Source of the DNA: Phocaeicola fibrisolvens | GTDB taxonomy: Bacteria > Bacteroidota > Bacteroidia > Bacteroidales > Bacteroidaceae | Assembly (NCBI RefSeq): GCF_025567125.1 | Contig: NZ_JAOQJI010000015.1 | Coordinates: 1-64,000 of the forward strand | Direction of reading: 5' to 3' | Length of the DNA stretch: 64,000 bases | Part shown: one piece after another, positions 28,712 through 37,962 of the stretch | How the letters are laid out: the number at the start of each line of letters is the position of its first letter | Position numbering within the stretch: the first letter of the stretch is position 1 | Notes under the pieces: generated by a model | Told to the model about the DNA's origin: nothing | Databases searched by the model: none | The model's input: only the letters and a program-made list of their open reading frames with translations | Translations under genes and position numbers: made by a program

Positions 28712-30922
28712 TTATCTGTTTACCTGCTTTACCCCTTTCACGGTTTTTATCTTCTTGATCAGTGATTCCAGCTTAGCATTGTCGTCCACCGTCACGGTCA
28801 GCATGCCCGAGAACAGTCCGTCGTGCGAGTCAATGCTGATGGAACGCAACAGAATATTGCTTTCCTTATTAATAATGGACGTGATGTTGGTCACGATGCC
28901 GATGTCGTCATGTCCGATGATACGGAGCGTGATGGGATACTGCTTTCCTTGGCTCTTCCCGGCCCAGCGTGCCTTAACAATACGATAAGGGAAGCGGGAA
29001 CGCATTTCCTTGGCGTTCGGACAGTCGCAGCGGTGAATCTTGATACCTCCGTTGATGCTCACAAAGCCGAACACTTCATCGCCGTAAATCGGGTTGCAGC
29101 ATTTGGCCAGAGTGAAATCCAGTCCCTTCAGGTTCTGGTCGATAACCAGCACGTCGTCCTTGTAGTCCTTGGCATCGGTCGGCTGCTGGATGTTGAACGA
29201 CTCTGCACTGCGGTAGCTGATTTCTTCGCGCTGCTCGGTCTCCTTCTTCTGCATGTCGAGGTACTTGTCGATGATGTCGTTCACATCGATTGACTCGTCG
29301 GCAATGCTTTGGTAGAAATCGGTCACGGTCTTGAAGCCCAGTTTCCGGATGAGGCGCATCAGGATGGCTTCATCGTATTCCATTTTCCGGTTCTTGAATT
29401 TCCGTTCCAGGGTTTCCTTGGCAAATTCTGTCTGGCGGGCTGCAATCTCTTTCAATGCCTGACGTATTTTGTTGCGGGCTTTCGCCGTGGTGACGAAGGT
29501 CAGCCAGTCGCGTTTCGGCGTCTGAGTGTTCGAGGTCATGATTTCCACCTGGTCACCGCTGTTCAGTTTCTGGCGGAGCTGCACGTTCTTTCCGTTCACG
29601 CGGGCACCCGTACACCGGCATCCCAAGTTGGAGTGGATAGAGAAGGCAAAGTCGAGCACGGTGGCTCCCTGCGGCAGTTTGTACAAATCGCCTTTGGGAG
29701 TGAACACGAACACTTCGTCTTTGTACAAGTCCAGTTTGAACTGGTCCATGGCATCCAAGTCGTTGTCAGCATTTTCCAGTGTTTCCCGGATGGAGTTCAG
29801 CCATTCGTCCAGACCGCTTTCCCCCTTGATACCTTTGTATCGCCAGTGGGCGGCAAGACCTTTTTCGGCAATCTCATCCATGCGTTCCGTACGGATTTGT
29901 ACCTCTACCCATTTGCCTTCCGGTCCCATGACAGTGATGTGTAAAGACTCGTATCCGTTGCTCTTCGGCACGGACAACCAGTCGCGCAGACGTTTGGGGT
30001 TGGGCAAGTACATATCGGTCACGATGGAGTAGGCCTGCCAGCACTCCTGCTTCTCCTTGTCGAGCGGAGAATCAAGGATGATACGGATGGCAAACAGGTC
30101 GTACACGCCTTCGAAGGGGCATCCCTGCTTTTTCATCTTCTGGTAGATGGAGTGGATGGACTTGGTACGTCCTTTCATGTGGAACTTCAGTCCGGCTTCT
30201 TCCAGTTTTTTCTTTATCGGTTCGATGAATGCGTCAATGTAGCGGTCGCGCGCTTGTTTGGTGGCATTCAGTTTCTCCTTGATATAATAGTACACGTCAT
30301 GCTGCGTGTATTTCAGTGACAAATCCTCCAGTTCCGATTTCAGCTTGTACAGTCCCAGTTTGTGTGCCAGCGGGGCATACAGGTAGGCCGCTTCGTTGGC
30401 CACTTCCAGTCGGGCTTCTTCATTCGGGCTGTCCTTTATCTGCCGCATCAGGTTCACACGGTCGGCAATGATAATCAGGATGACCCGCATGTCTTCGGCA
30501 AACGACAGAAGCAGGTTGCGGAAATTTTCCGATTCGATGATGGGACTCTTGGAATATAGTTCGTTGATTTTTACAAGTCCCCGGATAATGCCGGCCACGT
30601 CTTCTCCGTATTCCTCCTTGACGGACTCCAGGCTGCACAAGTTGTATTTCACAGACTCATGAAGCATGATGCCCAGAATCGAGGCGCGGCGCATACCGAT
30701 TTCTTCGGCTACGATAACAGCCGTCTGCATGTCTTTGATGATGGGGTTCATTTGGAAGACATTCCGTGGAATAGTTCCTTCCGACATGGCTTTTATGAGG
30801 TGGTTCTTCAGTTTGCGGCAGTCATCTTTTTGTAACGTGTCTTTTGATAGTAATAACAGCCTTTTATAAAGCTGAATCAGTTGTTTGTGCTCTTCCGGCG
30901 TGAAAAATTCATTGTTCTCCAT
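28712..30922 (-). CDS. RelA/SpoT-family (p)ppGpp synthetase with degenerate hydrolase site
   Basis: A 736-residue long RSH protein with HD-like region (about 40-180), synthetase domain (about 230-370), TGS domain (about 400-460), helical/zinc-finger region (DFTLAKCCNPIYGD) and C-terminal ACT domain. Synthetase motifs are present: GRTKSIHSIYQKM, DLFAIRII and NGYESLH. In the hydrolase region the usual HDxxED is replaced by LHESVKYN (87-94) and the ADRxHNMR segment reads ADRVNLMR, so hydrolysis is probably lost. It should make the alarmone (p)ppGpp; a second RSH with hydrolase would be needed elsewhere. It is RelA-like in function by inference. Confidence 0.92.
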   Translation of the reverse strand: MENNEFFTPEEHKQLIQLYKRLLLLSKDTLQKDDCRKLKNHLIKAMSEGTIPRNVFQMNPIIKDMQTAVIVAEEIGMRRASILGIMLHESVKYNLCSLESVKEEYGEDVAGIIRGLVKINELYSKSPIIESENFRNLLLSFAEDMRVILIIIADRVNLMRQIKDSPNEEARLEVANEAAYLYAPLAHKLGLYKLKSELEDLSLKYTQHDVYYYIKEKLNATKQARDRYIDAFIEPIKKKLEEAGLKFHMKGRTKSIHSIYQKMKKQGCPFEGVYDLFAIRIILDSPLDKEKQECWQAYSIVTDMYLPNPKRLRDWLSVPKSNGYESLHITVMGPEGKWVEVQIRTERMDEIAEKGLAAHWRYKGIKGESGLDEWLNSIRETLENADNDLDAMDQFKLDLYKDEVFVFTPKGDLYKLPQGATVLDFAFSIHSNLGCRCTGARVNGKNVQLRQKLNSGDQVEIMTSNTQTPKRDWLTFVTTAKARNKIRQALKEIAARQTEFAKETLERKFKNRKMEYDEAILMRLIRKLGFKTVTDFYQSIADESIDVNDIIDKYLDMQKKETEQREEISYRSAESFNIQQPTDAKDYKDDVLVIDQNLKGLDFTLAKCCNPIYGDEVFGFVSINGGIKIHRCDCPNAKEMRSRFPYRIVKARWAGKSQGKQYPITLRIIGHDDIGIVTNITSIINKESNILLRSISIDSHDGLFSGMLTVTVDDNAKLESLIKKIKTVKGVKQVNR

Positions 30923-31054
30923 AATGCCTCGTTTTGTTGTTTGTGGGTAAAGTTACTTTTTTTTTATCGATATGGTGCATTCTTACTGTATTTTTTCTAT
31001 TTTTGAGCATGATTCTGAATGCAGAAAGAATATTCATTACCTAAATAAAACAAT

Positions 31055-32578
31055 ATGTTAACACACGAAGACAAAGAATTGTTGGCCAAGAAAGGCATTT
31101 CAGAAGAGAAAATTGCCGAACAGTTGGCTTGTTTTGAGAAAGGTTTTCCGTTCCTGAAATTGTCGGCAGCGGCTTCTGTAGAAAACGGAGGTATCATGAA
31201 AGCTGAAGCAAAAGATTTCGAACGGTATCTTGCGGCATGGAATGCTTACAAGGATGGGGAGAAGAAAATTGTCAAGTTTGTACCGGCTTCCGGTGCAGCC
31301 AGCCGTATGTTTAAGAATATGTTTGAGTTCTTAGGGGCGGACTATGACAAACCGACGACGGATTTCGAGAAGAAGTTCTTCGACCATATCCATGACTTTG
31401 CATTCTATAACGACCTGAATGCGGCTTGCATGGACAATACGGGCAAGAACATCGATGCTTTGTTGTCGGAACAGAACTACAAAGCCATTGTATCCAATCT
31501 GCTGGAAGCTGCAGGATTGAACTACGGTGCCCTGCCGAAGGGACTGCTTAAGTTCCACCGTTATGCCGACGGCGTACGTACACCGCTGGAAGAACATCTG
31601 GTAGAAGGTGCGTTGTATGCAGCCGGAAAGACAGGTAAAGTGAACATACATTTCACAGTGTCTACCGAACACCGGGCTTTGTTTGAAAAACTGGTGGCTG
31701 CCAAGGTGGGTGAATACGAAGCCAAATACGGCGCGAAATACCATATCAGTTTTTCCGAACAGAAACCGAGTACAGATACGGTGGCAGCCGATATGGAAAA
31801 CAAACCTTTCCGCGACAAAGACGGCAAGCTGTTGTTCCGTCCGGGTGGTCACGGGGCTTTGATCGAGAACCTGAACGATCTGGATGCCGATATCGTATTC
31901 ATCAAGAACATCGACAACGTGGTGCCCGACCGTTTGAAGGCAGATACCGTGATTTACAAGAAATTGCTGGCCGGTGTACTTGTCACTTTGCAGAAGCAGG
32001 CTTTCGAATACCTGGAACTGCTGGACAGCGGCCACTACAGTCACGAACAGCTGGAAACGATTATCCGTTTCGTACAGCAGCAGTTGCGTTGCCGCAGGAC
32101 AGACCTGAAAGAACTGGAGGATGCTGACTTGGTTATCTATCTGCGCAAGAAACTGAACCGTCCGATGCGTGTGTGTGGTATGGTGAAGAATGTGGGCGAA
32201 CCGGGCGGTGGTCCGTTCCTGGCTTATAATCCGGATGGAACCATCTCTCTCCAGATTCTGGAAAGCTCACAGATTGATATGAACGACCCGGAAAAGAAAG
32301 CGATGTTCGAAAAAGGTACGCACTTCAATCCGGTGGATTTGGTATGTGCCATCCGCGATTACAAAGGCCGCAAGTTCAACTTGCTGGAACATGTGGACAA
32401 GGCTACCGGTTTCATCTCTTACAAGTCGAAGAACGGAAAGGACTTGAAAGCCCTCGAATTGCCAGGATTGTGGAACGGTTCTATGAGCGACTGGAATACC
32501 GTGTTCGTAGAAGTACCGTTGAGCACGTTCAATCCGGTAAAGACCGTGAACGATTTGCTGCGTGAACAGCATCAATAA
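31055..32578 (+). CDS. DUF4301 family protein
   Basis: A 507-residue cytoplasmic protein of the DUF4301 type. Segments such as KFVPASGAASRMFKNM and FRPGGHGALIENLNDL recall nucleotidyltransferase-like folds, but no catalytic assignment can be made. Start at 31055 is the first good Met. It stands alone with a strong bidirectional terminator shared with the AraC gene. Confidence 0.85.
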   Translation: MLTHEDKELLAKKGISEEKIAEQLACFEKGFPFLKLSAAASVENGGIMKAEAKDFERYLAAWNAYKDGEKKIVKFVPASGAASRMFKNMFEFLGADYDKPTTDFEKKFFDHIHDFAFYNDLNAACMDNTGKNIDALLSEQNYKAIVSNLLEAAGLNYGALPKGLLKFHRYADGVRTPLEEHLVEGALYAAGKTGKVNIHFTVSTEHRALFEKLVAAKVGEYEAKYGAKYHISFSEQKPSTDTVAADMENKPFRDKDGKLLFRPGGHGALIENLNDLDADIVFIKNIDNVVPDRLKADTVIYKKLLAGVLVTLQKQAFEYLELLDSGHYSHEQLETIIRFVQQQLRCRRTDLKELEDADLVIYLRKKLNRPMRVCGMVKNVGEPGGGPFLAYNPDGTISLQILESSQIDMNDPEKKAMFEKGTHFNPVDLVCAIRDYKGRKFNLLEHVDKATGFISYKSKNGKDLKALELPGLWNGSMSDWNTVFVEVPLSTFNPVKTVNDLLREQHQ

Positions 32579-32602
32579 ATTGAGATAGACCGATTGAATC
32601 AT

Positions 32603-32643
32603 AAAAAAGTCCGCTTGTCTGCATCAGACGGGCGGACTTTTTT
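32603..32643. terminator. bidirectional terminator
   Basis: An 11-bp stem (AAAAAGTCCGC with GCGGACTTTTT) with A/T runs on both sides, between the convergent DUF4301 and AraC genes. Confidence 0.85.
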
Positions 32644-32691
32644 GTCTTCATGTATACCGATTCTCTATTTTTACTGTGCCTTTTCATTTTG

Positions 32692-33585
32692 TTACGACAG
32701 CTTTTCCCGGTATTCTTTGGGAGAGATACCCAGGTTTCTTTTCACATATTTGCCGAAGAACGACAGTGTGGCGAAATTCAGTTCGTTGGCAATTTCCTTG
32801 ATGCTTTTGTCAGGACATTTCAGCAGATATTCCACATCCTTCATGACATAGCTGGTAATCAGGTCGGAAGCTGTTTCTCCGGAATTTTCCTTGCAGATGG
32901 CCGACAAGTATTTGGCCGTGACGAACAATCGGCTGGCATAGTAGCTTACGGAGCGTTCTTTGGGGTAGGACGAAACCAGCAGTTCGATGAAGGCGTTGAA
33001 CAGGTTGCTGGAGGAATTGAAGCAGGTGGGACGCAACTGGATATATTTTTCCAGGGCATCCTGAAACTCATAAATGAATGCTTGCAGGAGGGAGTTGATG
33101 AGTTCTCTCTGGTGACGGTGGGGCGTTCCTGTCAGTTTGGAGTAGAGCAGGTGGTAGTATTGACAAAAAAGCTGGCTTTCCTCTTCGTTGAGCGGAATGA
33201 TGGGGTGCTGGTCCAGATACAGCCTCGAACACCAGTTGCTTGTGGATGCCGACAAGATGAAGACACGTTTGGCATATTCTGGTGAAAGGCAAAATCCACA
33301 GCACTCAAAATCATCACCTATTGTGCCGTGCTTGAGCAGAGTCTGCGGATGGCAAATCATCAGGTCATTCGGACCGATGTCGTAAGAGTTGTTGTTGAGA
33401 GATAAAGATGCTTTTCCTTTCAGGCATAAAATAACTAGGAAGAAGTCTGCCTTTATAGTGTTTTGTTCTATGGCGTCAATCTTATTAACCTGATTATGTA
33501 TGATAACTTGTTCATCCTTGTAAGTTGCCACCTTTTCTATAATCTCGGTACTTGACATCCTGATAAGTTCTATTTCCTTCTCCAT
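32692..33585 (-). CDS. AraC-family transcriptional regulator
   Basis: A 297-residue regulator if started at MEKEIELIRMSS; the open frame runs on to 33738 but that extension crosses the divergent promoter region. It has an N-terminal cupin-like sensing part (about 20-140) and a C-terminal double helix-turn-helix (about 195-297, ending in NLGISPKEYREKLS). It is divergent from the RND efflux operon and is likely its activator. Repeats of GTGTTCTAT in the shared intergenic region are candidate binding sites. Confidence 0.9.
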   Translation of the reverse strand: MEKEIELIRMSSTEIIEKVATYKDEQVIIHNQVNKIDAIEQNTIKADFFLVILCLKGKASLSLNNNSYDIGPNDLMICHPQTLLKHGTIGDDFECCGFCLSPEYAKRVFILSASTSNWCSRLYLDQHPIIPLNEEESQLFCQYYHLLYSKLTGTPHRHQRELINSLLQAFIYEFQDALEKYIQLRPTCFNSSSNLFNAFIELLVSSYPKERSVSYYASRLFVTAKYLSAICKENSGETASDLITSYVMKDVEYLLKCPDKSIKEIANELNFATLSFFGKYVKRNLGISPKEYREKLS

Positions 33586-33639
33586 AAATCTAATAAATCT
33601 AGTTCGATTACAAATGAACTGAATGTTTTTTAATAATCG

Positions 33640-33722
33640 GTGTTCTATTTTTCTTGATGAGTGTTCTATAAGTGAAATTGATGCAACGAATGGAAAAATA
33701 GGACACTTCCAAGGTGTTCTAT
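33640..33722. promoter_or_regulatory. repeated half-sites between AraC gene and efflux operon
   Basis: GTGTTCTAT occurs at 33640-33648, 33661-33669 and 33714-33722, and as an inverted one-mismatch copy at 33698-33706. The first two are 21 bases apart, two helical turns, as AraC-type proteins prefer. The last one lies just upstream of a weak promoter (TTTCTTTG at 33749-33756) for the efflux operon. Confidence 0.6.
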
Positions 33723-33783
33723 ATATCCTGTGTTTCATGTAATGGTCTTTTCTTTGCGCTCACAAATCGTAGACATACTAAAC

Positions 33784-34821
33784 ATGATAAGATTTATGAA
33801 AGAATTTCATTGGATGGCCATTGGTTTATTTTTGGTCATGATGTCAGGATGCGGAAGCAGAGAGCAAGCTTCGCAGCAGGTAGACCCTGTAAAGGTAAAG
33901 GTCATGACCGTAGTGTCATCAGTACGGAACGAGACCGTCCGTTTTTCGGGCACGGTGCAAGAAGAAAACGGAAGTGCGTTGAGCTTTCCGCTGATGGGAA
34001 GAGTGAAGTCGGTACAGGTGGATTTGGGAAGCCGGGTGCGGCAGGGGCAGTTGCTGGCTACACTGGACGAAGCGTCCGTAGAAAGCACGTATCAGGCGGC
34101 AAAGGCGGCTTTGAAGCAGGCGGAAGATGCCTACCGGCGAATGAAGGAACTGCATGAAAAAGGGAGTCTGGCCGACATGAAGTGGGTGGAGGTGCAGAGC
34201 AAACTCCAGCAGGCCCAGTCCATGGAGGCAGTGGCCCGGAAGAACCTGACAGACTGCCGGCTGGTGGCTCCGTTTGCCGGGGTGATTGCCGAAAAGAACC
34301 TGGAAGTGGGGCAGAATGTGGTGCCTGGGGTACAGGTCATGAAACTGGTGTCCGACGACCGTCTGAAAGTACGGATTGCCGTACCGGAAACGGAAATCAT
34401 GCACGTGACGAAAGGTCAGAAAGCAGTGATTGAGGCTCCGGTGCTGAACGGCAGACAGGCAGAAGGGGTGGTGATGGAGAAAGGTATCCAGGCCAATCCG
34501 CTGTCACGGTCGTACGAGGTGAACATCGGCATTCAGACGCCGCATACGGGCTTGCTTCCCGGTATGGTGACGGAGGTATGGCTGCAGGATGCCGACAAGA
34601 GTCAGACCTGCGTACTTCCTGCCAGCGTGATTCAGCTGGATGAAAGCAACCGCTATTTCGTGTGGGTGAAGGGAGCAGACGGCAAAGCCTCCAAGCGCGT
34701 GGTGACGTGTGGCAAGTTCACGGCAAGCGGAGTAACGGTGGTGGCCGGATTGAGTGAAGGAGAGGAAGTGATTGTGGAAGGCCAGCAGAAGGTGTGCGAA
34801 GGCACGCCGTTGGCCATATAA
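33784..34821 (+). CDS. RND efflux periplasmic adaptor (membrane fusion) lipoprotein
   Basis: A 345-residue HlyD/AcrA-type adaptor from ATG 33784; the frame is open from 33730. The lipobox is MMSGC. Hairpin alpha-helices (about 95-165) lie between lipoyl halves (LSFPLMGRVKSVQVDLGSRV and APFAGVIAEKNLEVGQNV), followed by beta-barrel and membrane-proximal domains. It links the RND pump to the TolC channel encoded downstream. First gene of a three-gene operon, 15 bases before the pump gene. Confidence 0.94.
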   Translation: MIRFMKEFHWMAIGLFLVMMSGCGSREQASQQVDPVKVKVMTVVSSVRNETVRFSGTVQEENGSALSFPLMGRVKSVQVDLGSRVRQGQLLATLDEASVESTYQAAKAALKQAEDAYRRMKELHEKGSLADMKWVEVQSKLQQAQSMEAVARKNLTDCRLVAPFAGVIAEKNLEVGQNVVPGVQVMKLVSDDRLKVRIAVPETEIMHVTKGQKAVIEAPVLNGRQAEGVVMEKGIQANPLSRSYEVNIGIQTPHTGLLPGMVTEVWLQDADKSQTCVLPASVIQLDESNRYFVWVKGADGKASKRVVTCGKFTASGVTVVAGLSEGEEVIVEGQQKVCEGTPLAI

Positions 34822-34836
34822 AAATAGGTAAAGCAC

Positions 34837-37800
34837 ATGGAAAAGAAACGGAACATAGTAGAGTGGGCCATGCATTATCGCCAGATTGTGATACTGGTGA
34901 CATGCTGCCTGGTGGCATTCGGCATATACAGTCTGCCGCAAATGCAGAAAAATGAGTTCCCGGATTTTACCATACGTCAGGGAATGGTGATTGCCGTGGC
35001 TCCCGGGAACACGGTCAATGAGATGGTGGAACAGGTGACGAAGCCATTGGAAAACTATATCTTTACCTACAAGGAGGTGAAGAAGGAAAAGACTTTTTCG
35101 ACCACCCGCGACGGAATCGTGTTTGTGCAGGTGGAACTGAATGATGACTTGAACAACAAAGATGAGTTCTGGAGCAAGTTCAAGCACGGAGTGGCCGCGT
35201 TCAAGTCGCAGCTGCCTCCGAATGTGCTGGCCGTGCAGGTGATGGATGATTTCGGCGATACTTCGGCACTGCTGATTACCATGGAGAGCAAGGACAAGAC
35301 CTATCGGGAATTGTCGGACTACATGGATGAACTGGAAAACCGGTTGCGCCGTATTCCCAGTGTGGGACGTCTGACCGTCAGCGGAGAAAGACAGGAACAG
35401 ATTTCCATTTACCTGGATCCGGAGCGTCTGTCGCATTACGGACTGAACGAGCAGCTCATCGCCGGACAGTTGTTTGCCAAGGGGTTTGTGACCACCGGCG
35501 GACGCATACAGACTCCTCAGTATGTCTTGCCGGTACACGTGGAAAAGACGTTCAACACGCTCTATGACGTGCAGCAGCAGATTGTGTACAGTGATCCCTC
35601 GGGCAATGTGGTACGCCTGCAGGATGTGGCCCGTGTGGTGAAGGAATACCCTCATGCCGACAGTTACATCAAGAACAACGGCACGAAATGCATTTTGCTG
35701 AGTGTGGAGATGAAAAAAGGCAAGAACATCGTGCAGATGGGGGATGACATCAACCAGGTGCTGGAAGAGTTCAAGAAGGAACTGCCTTCGGAAGTCAACA
35801 TGTACCGCATCACGGACCAGGCGCAGGTGGTGGGCGACAGTGTCAATTCGTTCTTGCGTGAGCTGGTTATCGCCATTGTGGCCGTGGTGATTGTGGTGAT
35901 GCTGCTGTTGCCGTTACGGGTGGCACTGGTAGCCGCTTCCACCATTCCGATAACCATCTTTATCTCGTTGGGACTCTTTTATGCCTTTGGCATCGAACTG
36001 AACACCGTGACGCTGGCAGCCCTGATTGTGACCTTGGGAATGATTGTGGACAATTCCATCGTCATAATCGACAGTTATCTGGAGAAAATCGGAGAGGGGA
36101 TGTCGCGCTGGCATGCGTCCATTTATAGTGCCACGCATTTCTTTAAATCCATCTTCTCGGCTACGCTGGCCATCAGTATCACGTTCTTCCCCTTCCTGAT
36201 TGTGATTCCGGGCATGATACACGACTTCCTGCTGAGCTTCCCTTGGTCCATTTCGCTGATTCTGGGCATTTCCTTGGTGGTGGCCATGTTGTTGGTACCG
36301 TTCATGCAGTTCTGGTTCATCCGGAAACCGGTGCCTTCGCACAAAAAAGGATTCTCGTTTATGGAGTTTCTGCAGACCTATTACAACAAACTGTTGGACA
36401 AATGTTTTGCGCATCCCTACATCACCCTGATGGGGGGAGTGGCTTCTGTCGTGATAGGTATCTTCCTGATGGGAAAATTGCCGCAGAAACTGATGCCGGT
36501 GGCCGACCGTAACCAGTTTGCCGTAGAGATTTATCTGCCTACGGGAACGGCGGTGGAAAAGACCGCGTGGGCGGCCGATACGATGGAACAGGTGTTCCGT
36601 AAGGACCCGAGAGTGGTTTCCGTCACTTCGTTTGTGGGCTGTTCTTCACCCCGTTTCCATACGGCATACGCCCCTCAGCTGGGAGGAACCAACTATGCCC
36701 AGCTGATTGTGAACACGAAGGATAACAAGGAAACCGTGGAACTGCTGGATGAATATTCTCCGCGCTACACCGATGCCTTTCCCGACGTGCGGGTAAGGTT
36801 CAAGCAAATCAGTTTCAGCCAGGCAGTTTATCCGATTGAACTCCGTCTGAGCGGCGAGAACTTGGATTCATTGAAGACTGTAGCCGGAAAATACCTGAGC
36901 CTGTTGCGCCGGATGCCCGAGATACGGCTGGCGCAGACTAATTTCAGTGAGCCGCAGACTTCGGCCAAGGTGGTGCTGAAAGAAGATGAGGCTTCGCGCC
37001 TGGGCATCCAGAACGCCCAGCTGGAAACCACGCTGGCCATGCGCTACGGCGACGGACTGAAGGTGGCCAGTGTGTGGGAAGGCGATTATGACATCTCCGT
37101 GACATTGAAGAGCGAGAAAGCCGACTGTGCCGATTTCTCCGATTTGGAAAACGAACTGATTCCGGTGTTGGGAGGTACGCAGGTGCCCTTGCGTCAGGTA
37201 GCGGAAGTGGTACCTTCCGTGAAAGACGGACAGCTGGTCCGCCGGAACGGTATCTATACGATTACGGTGATGGCCGATGTGCGTCGTGACGTGAACGTAG
37301 CCGCCTTGACGAGTGTAGTGAAAGAGAATGTGGCAGCTATTCCTCTGCCGGATAAAGTAACGCTGGCCTACGGAGGTGACGACGAGCAGGACAATGAGAA
37401 TCTTCCTCCCATCATGGGAGCGCTGGCCATTGCTGCTTTCATCATCTTCTTCATTCTGCTGGCCCATTTCCGGCGCATCAGCATTGCCCTGCTGATTTTT
37501 GCCAGCATGACGCTCTGCCTGTTCGGAACGGCTGTGGGTGTACTGATTCAGGGAGTGGATTTCGGTATGACCTGTACGTTGGGTATTATCAGTCTGATGG
37601 GTATCATCGTGCGTAACGGTATTATTATGATTGACTATGCCGAGGAATTGCGGGCTACGGAGAAACTCTGTGTGCGCGATGCCATTTATCATTCGGCCCG
37701 TCGCCGTATGCGGCCTATCTTCCTGACTTCGGCTGCGGCTTCCATGGGAGTCATTCCGATGATATTGGGCAAGAGCGGACTTTGGATGCCGATGGGTACG

Positions 37801-37926
37801 GTAATTTGCTACGGTACGCTGATTACCATGCTCTTCCTGCTGACGGTGCTTCCGGTGGCTTATCTGCTGATTTTCAGGGGAAGCTCTGAAAAACGTGCCC
37901 GGCTGGAGGCCTTGGAAAATGCCTGA
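34837..37926 (+). CDS. RND family efflux permease
   Basis: A 1029-residue inner membrane proton-driven pump with the two six-helix repeats and two large periplasmic loops of the AcrB superfamily. In helix 4 the sequence LGMIVDNSIVIID replaces the GMxVDDAIVV of classical drug pumps, that is one Asp and one Asn. The adaptor and TolC genes flank it. Substrate class cannot be deduced; drugs, bile acids or lipids are all possible. Confidence 0.94.
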   Translation: MEKKRNIVEWAMHYRQIVILVTCCLVAFGIYSLPQMQKNEFPDFTIRQGMVIAVAPGNTVNEMVEQVTKPLENYIFTYKEVKKEKTFSTTRDGIVFVQVELNDDLNNKDEFWSKFKHGVAAFKSQLPPNVLAVQVMDDFGDTSALLITMESKDKTYRELSDYMDELENRLRRIPSVGRLTVSGERQEQISIYLDPERLSHYGLNEQLIAGQLFAKGFVTTGGRIQTPQYVLPVHVEKTFNTLYDVQQQIVYSDPSGNVVRLQDVARVVKEYPHADSYIKNNGTKCILLSVEMKKGKNIVQMGDDINQVLEEFKKELPSEVNMYRITDQAQVVGDSVNSFLRELVIAIVAVVIVVMLLLPLRVALVAASTIPITIFISLGLFYAFGIELNTVTLAALIVTLGMIVDNSIVIIDSYLEKIGEGMSRWHASIYSATHFFKSIFSATLAISITFFPFLIVIPGMIHDFLLSFPWSISLILGISLVVAMLLVPFMQFWFIRKPVPSHKKGFSFMEFLQTYYNKLLDKCFAHPYITLMGGVASVVIGIFLMGKLPQKLMPVADRNQFAVEIYLPTGTAVEKTAWAADTMEQVFRKDPRVVSVTSFVGCSSPRFHTAYAPQLGGTNYAQLIVNTKDNKETVELLDEYSPRYTDAFPDVRVRFKQISFSQAVYPIELRLSGENLDSLKTVAGKYLSLLRRMPEIRLAQTNFSEPQTSAKVVLKEDEASRLGIQNAQLETTLAMRYGDGLKVASVWEGDYDISVTLKSEKADCADFSDLENELIPVLGGTQVPLRQVAEVVPSVKDGQLVRRNGIYTITVMADVRRDVNVAALTSVVKENVAAIPLPDKVTLAYGGDDEQDNENLPPIMGALAIAAFIIFFILLAHFRRISIALLIFASMTLCLFGTAVGVLIQGVDFGMTCTLGIISLMGIIVRNGIIMIDYAEELRATEKLCVRDAIYHSARRRMRPIFLTSAAASMGVIPMILGKSGLWMPMGTVICYGTLITMLFLLTVLPVAYLLIFRGSSEKRARLEALENA

Positions 37927-37962
37927 CAAGGCGATTAGGAATCAAGATAAAGAAGAATCATT

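Noticed and set aside
32692..33738. Long form of the AraC regulator starting at 33738
   Set aside because: The extra 51 residues cross the repeated half-sites of the divergent control region and lie outside the usual family length; Met at 33585 fits better.
36868..37929. 353-residue minus-strand frame antisense to the RND pump
   Set aside because: His/Gln-rich shadow frame without support; the plus-strand pump is complete and well supported.
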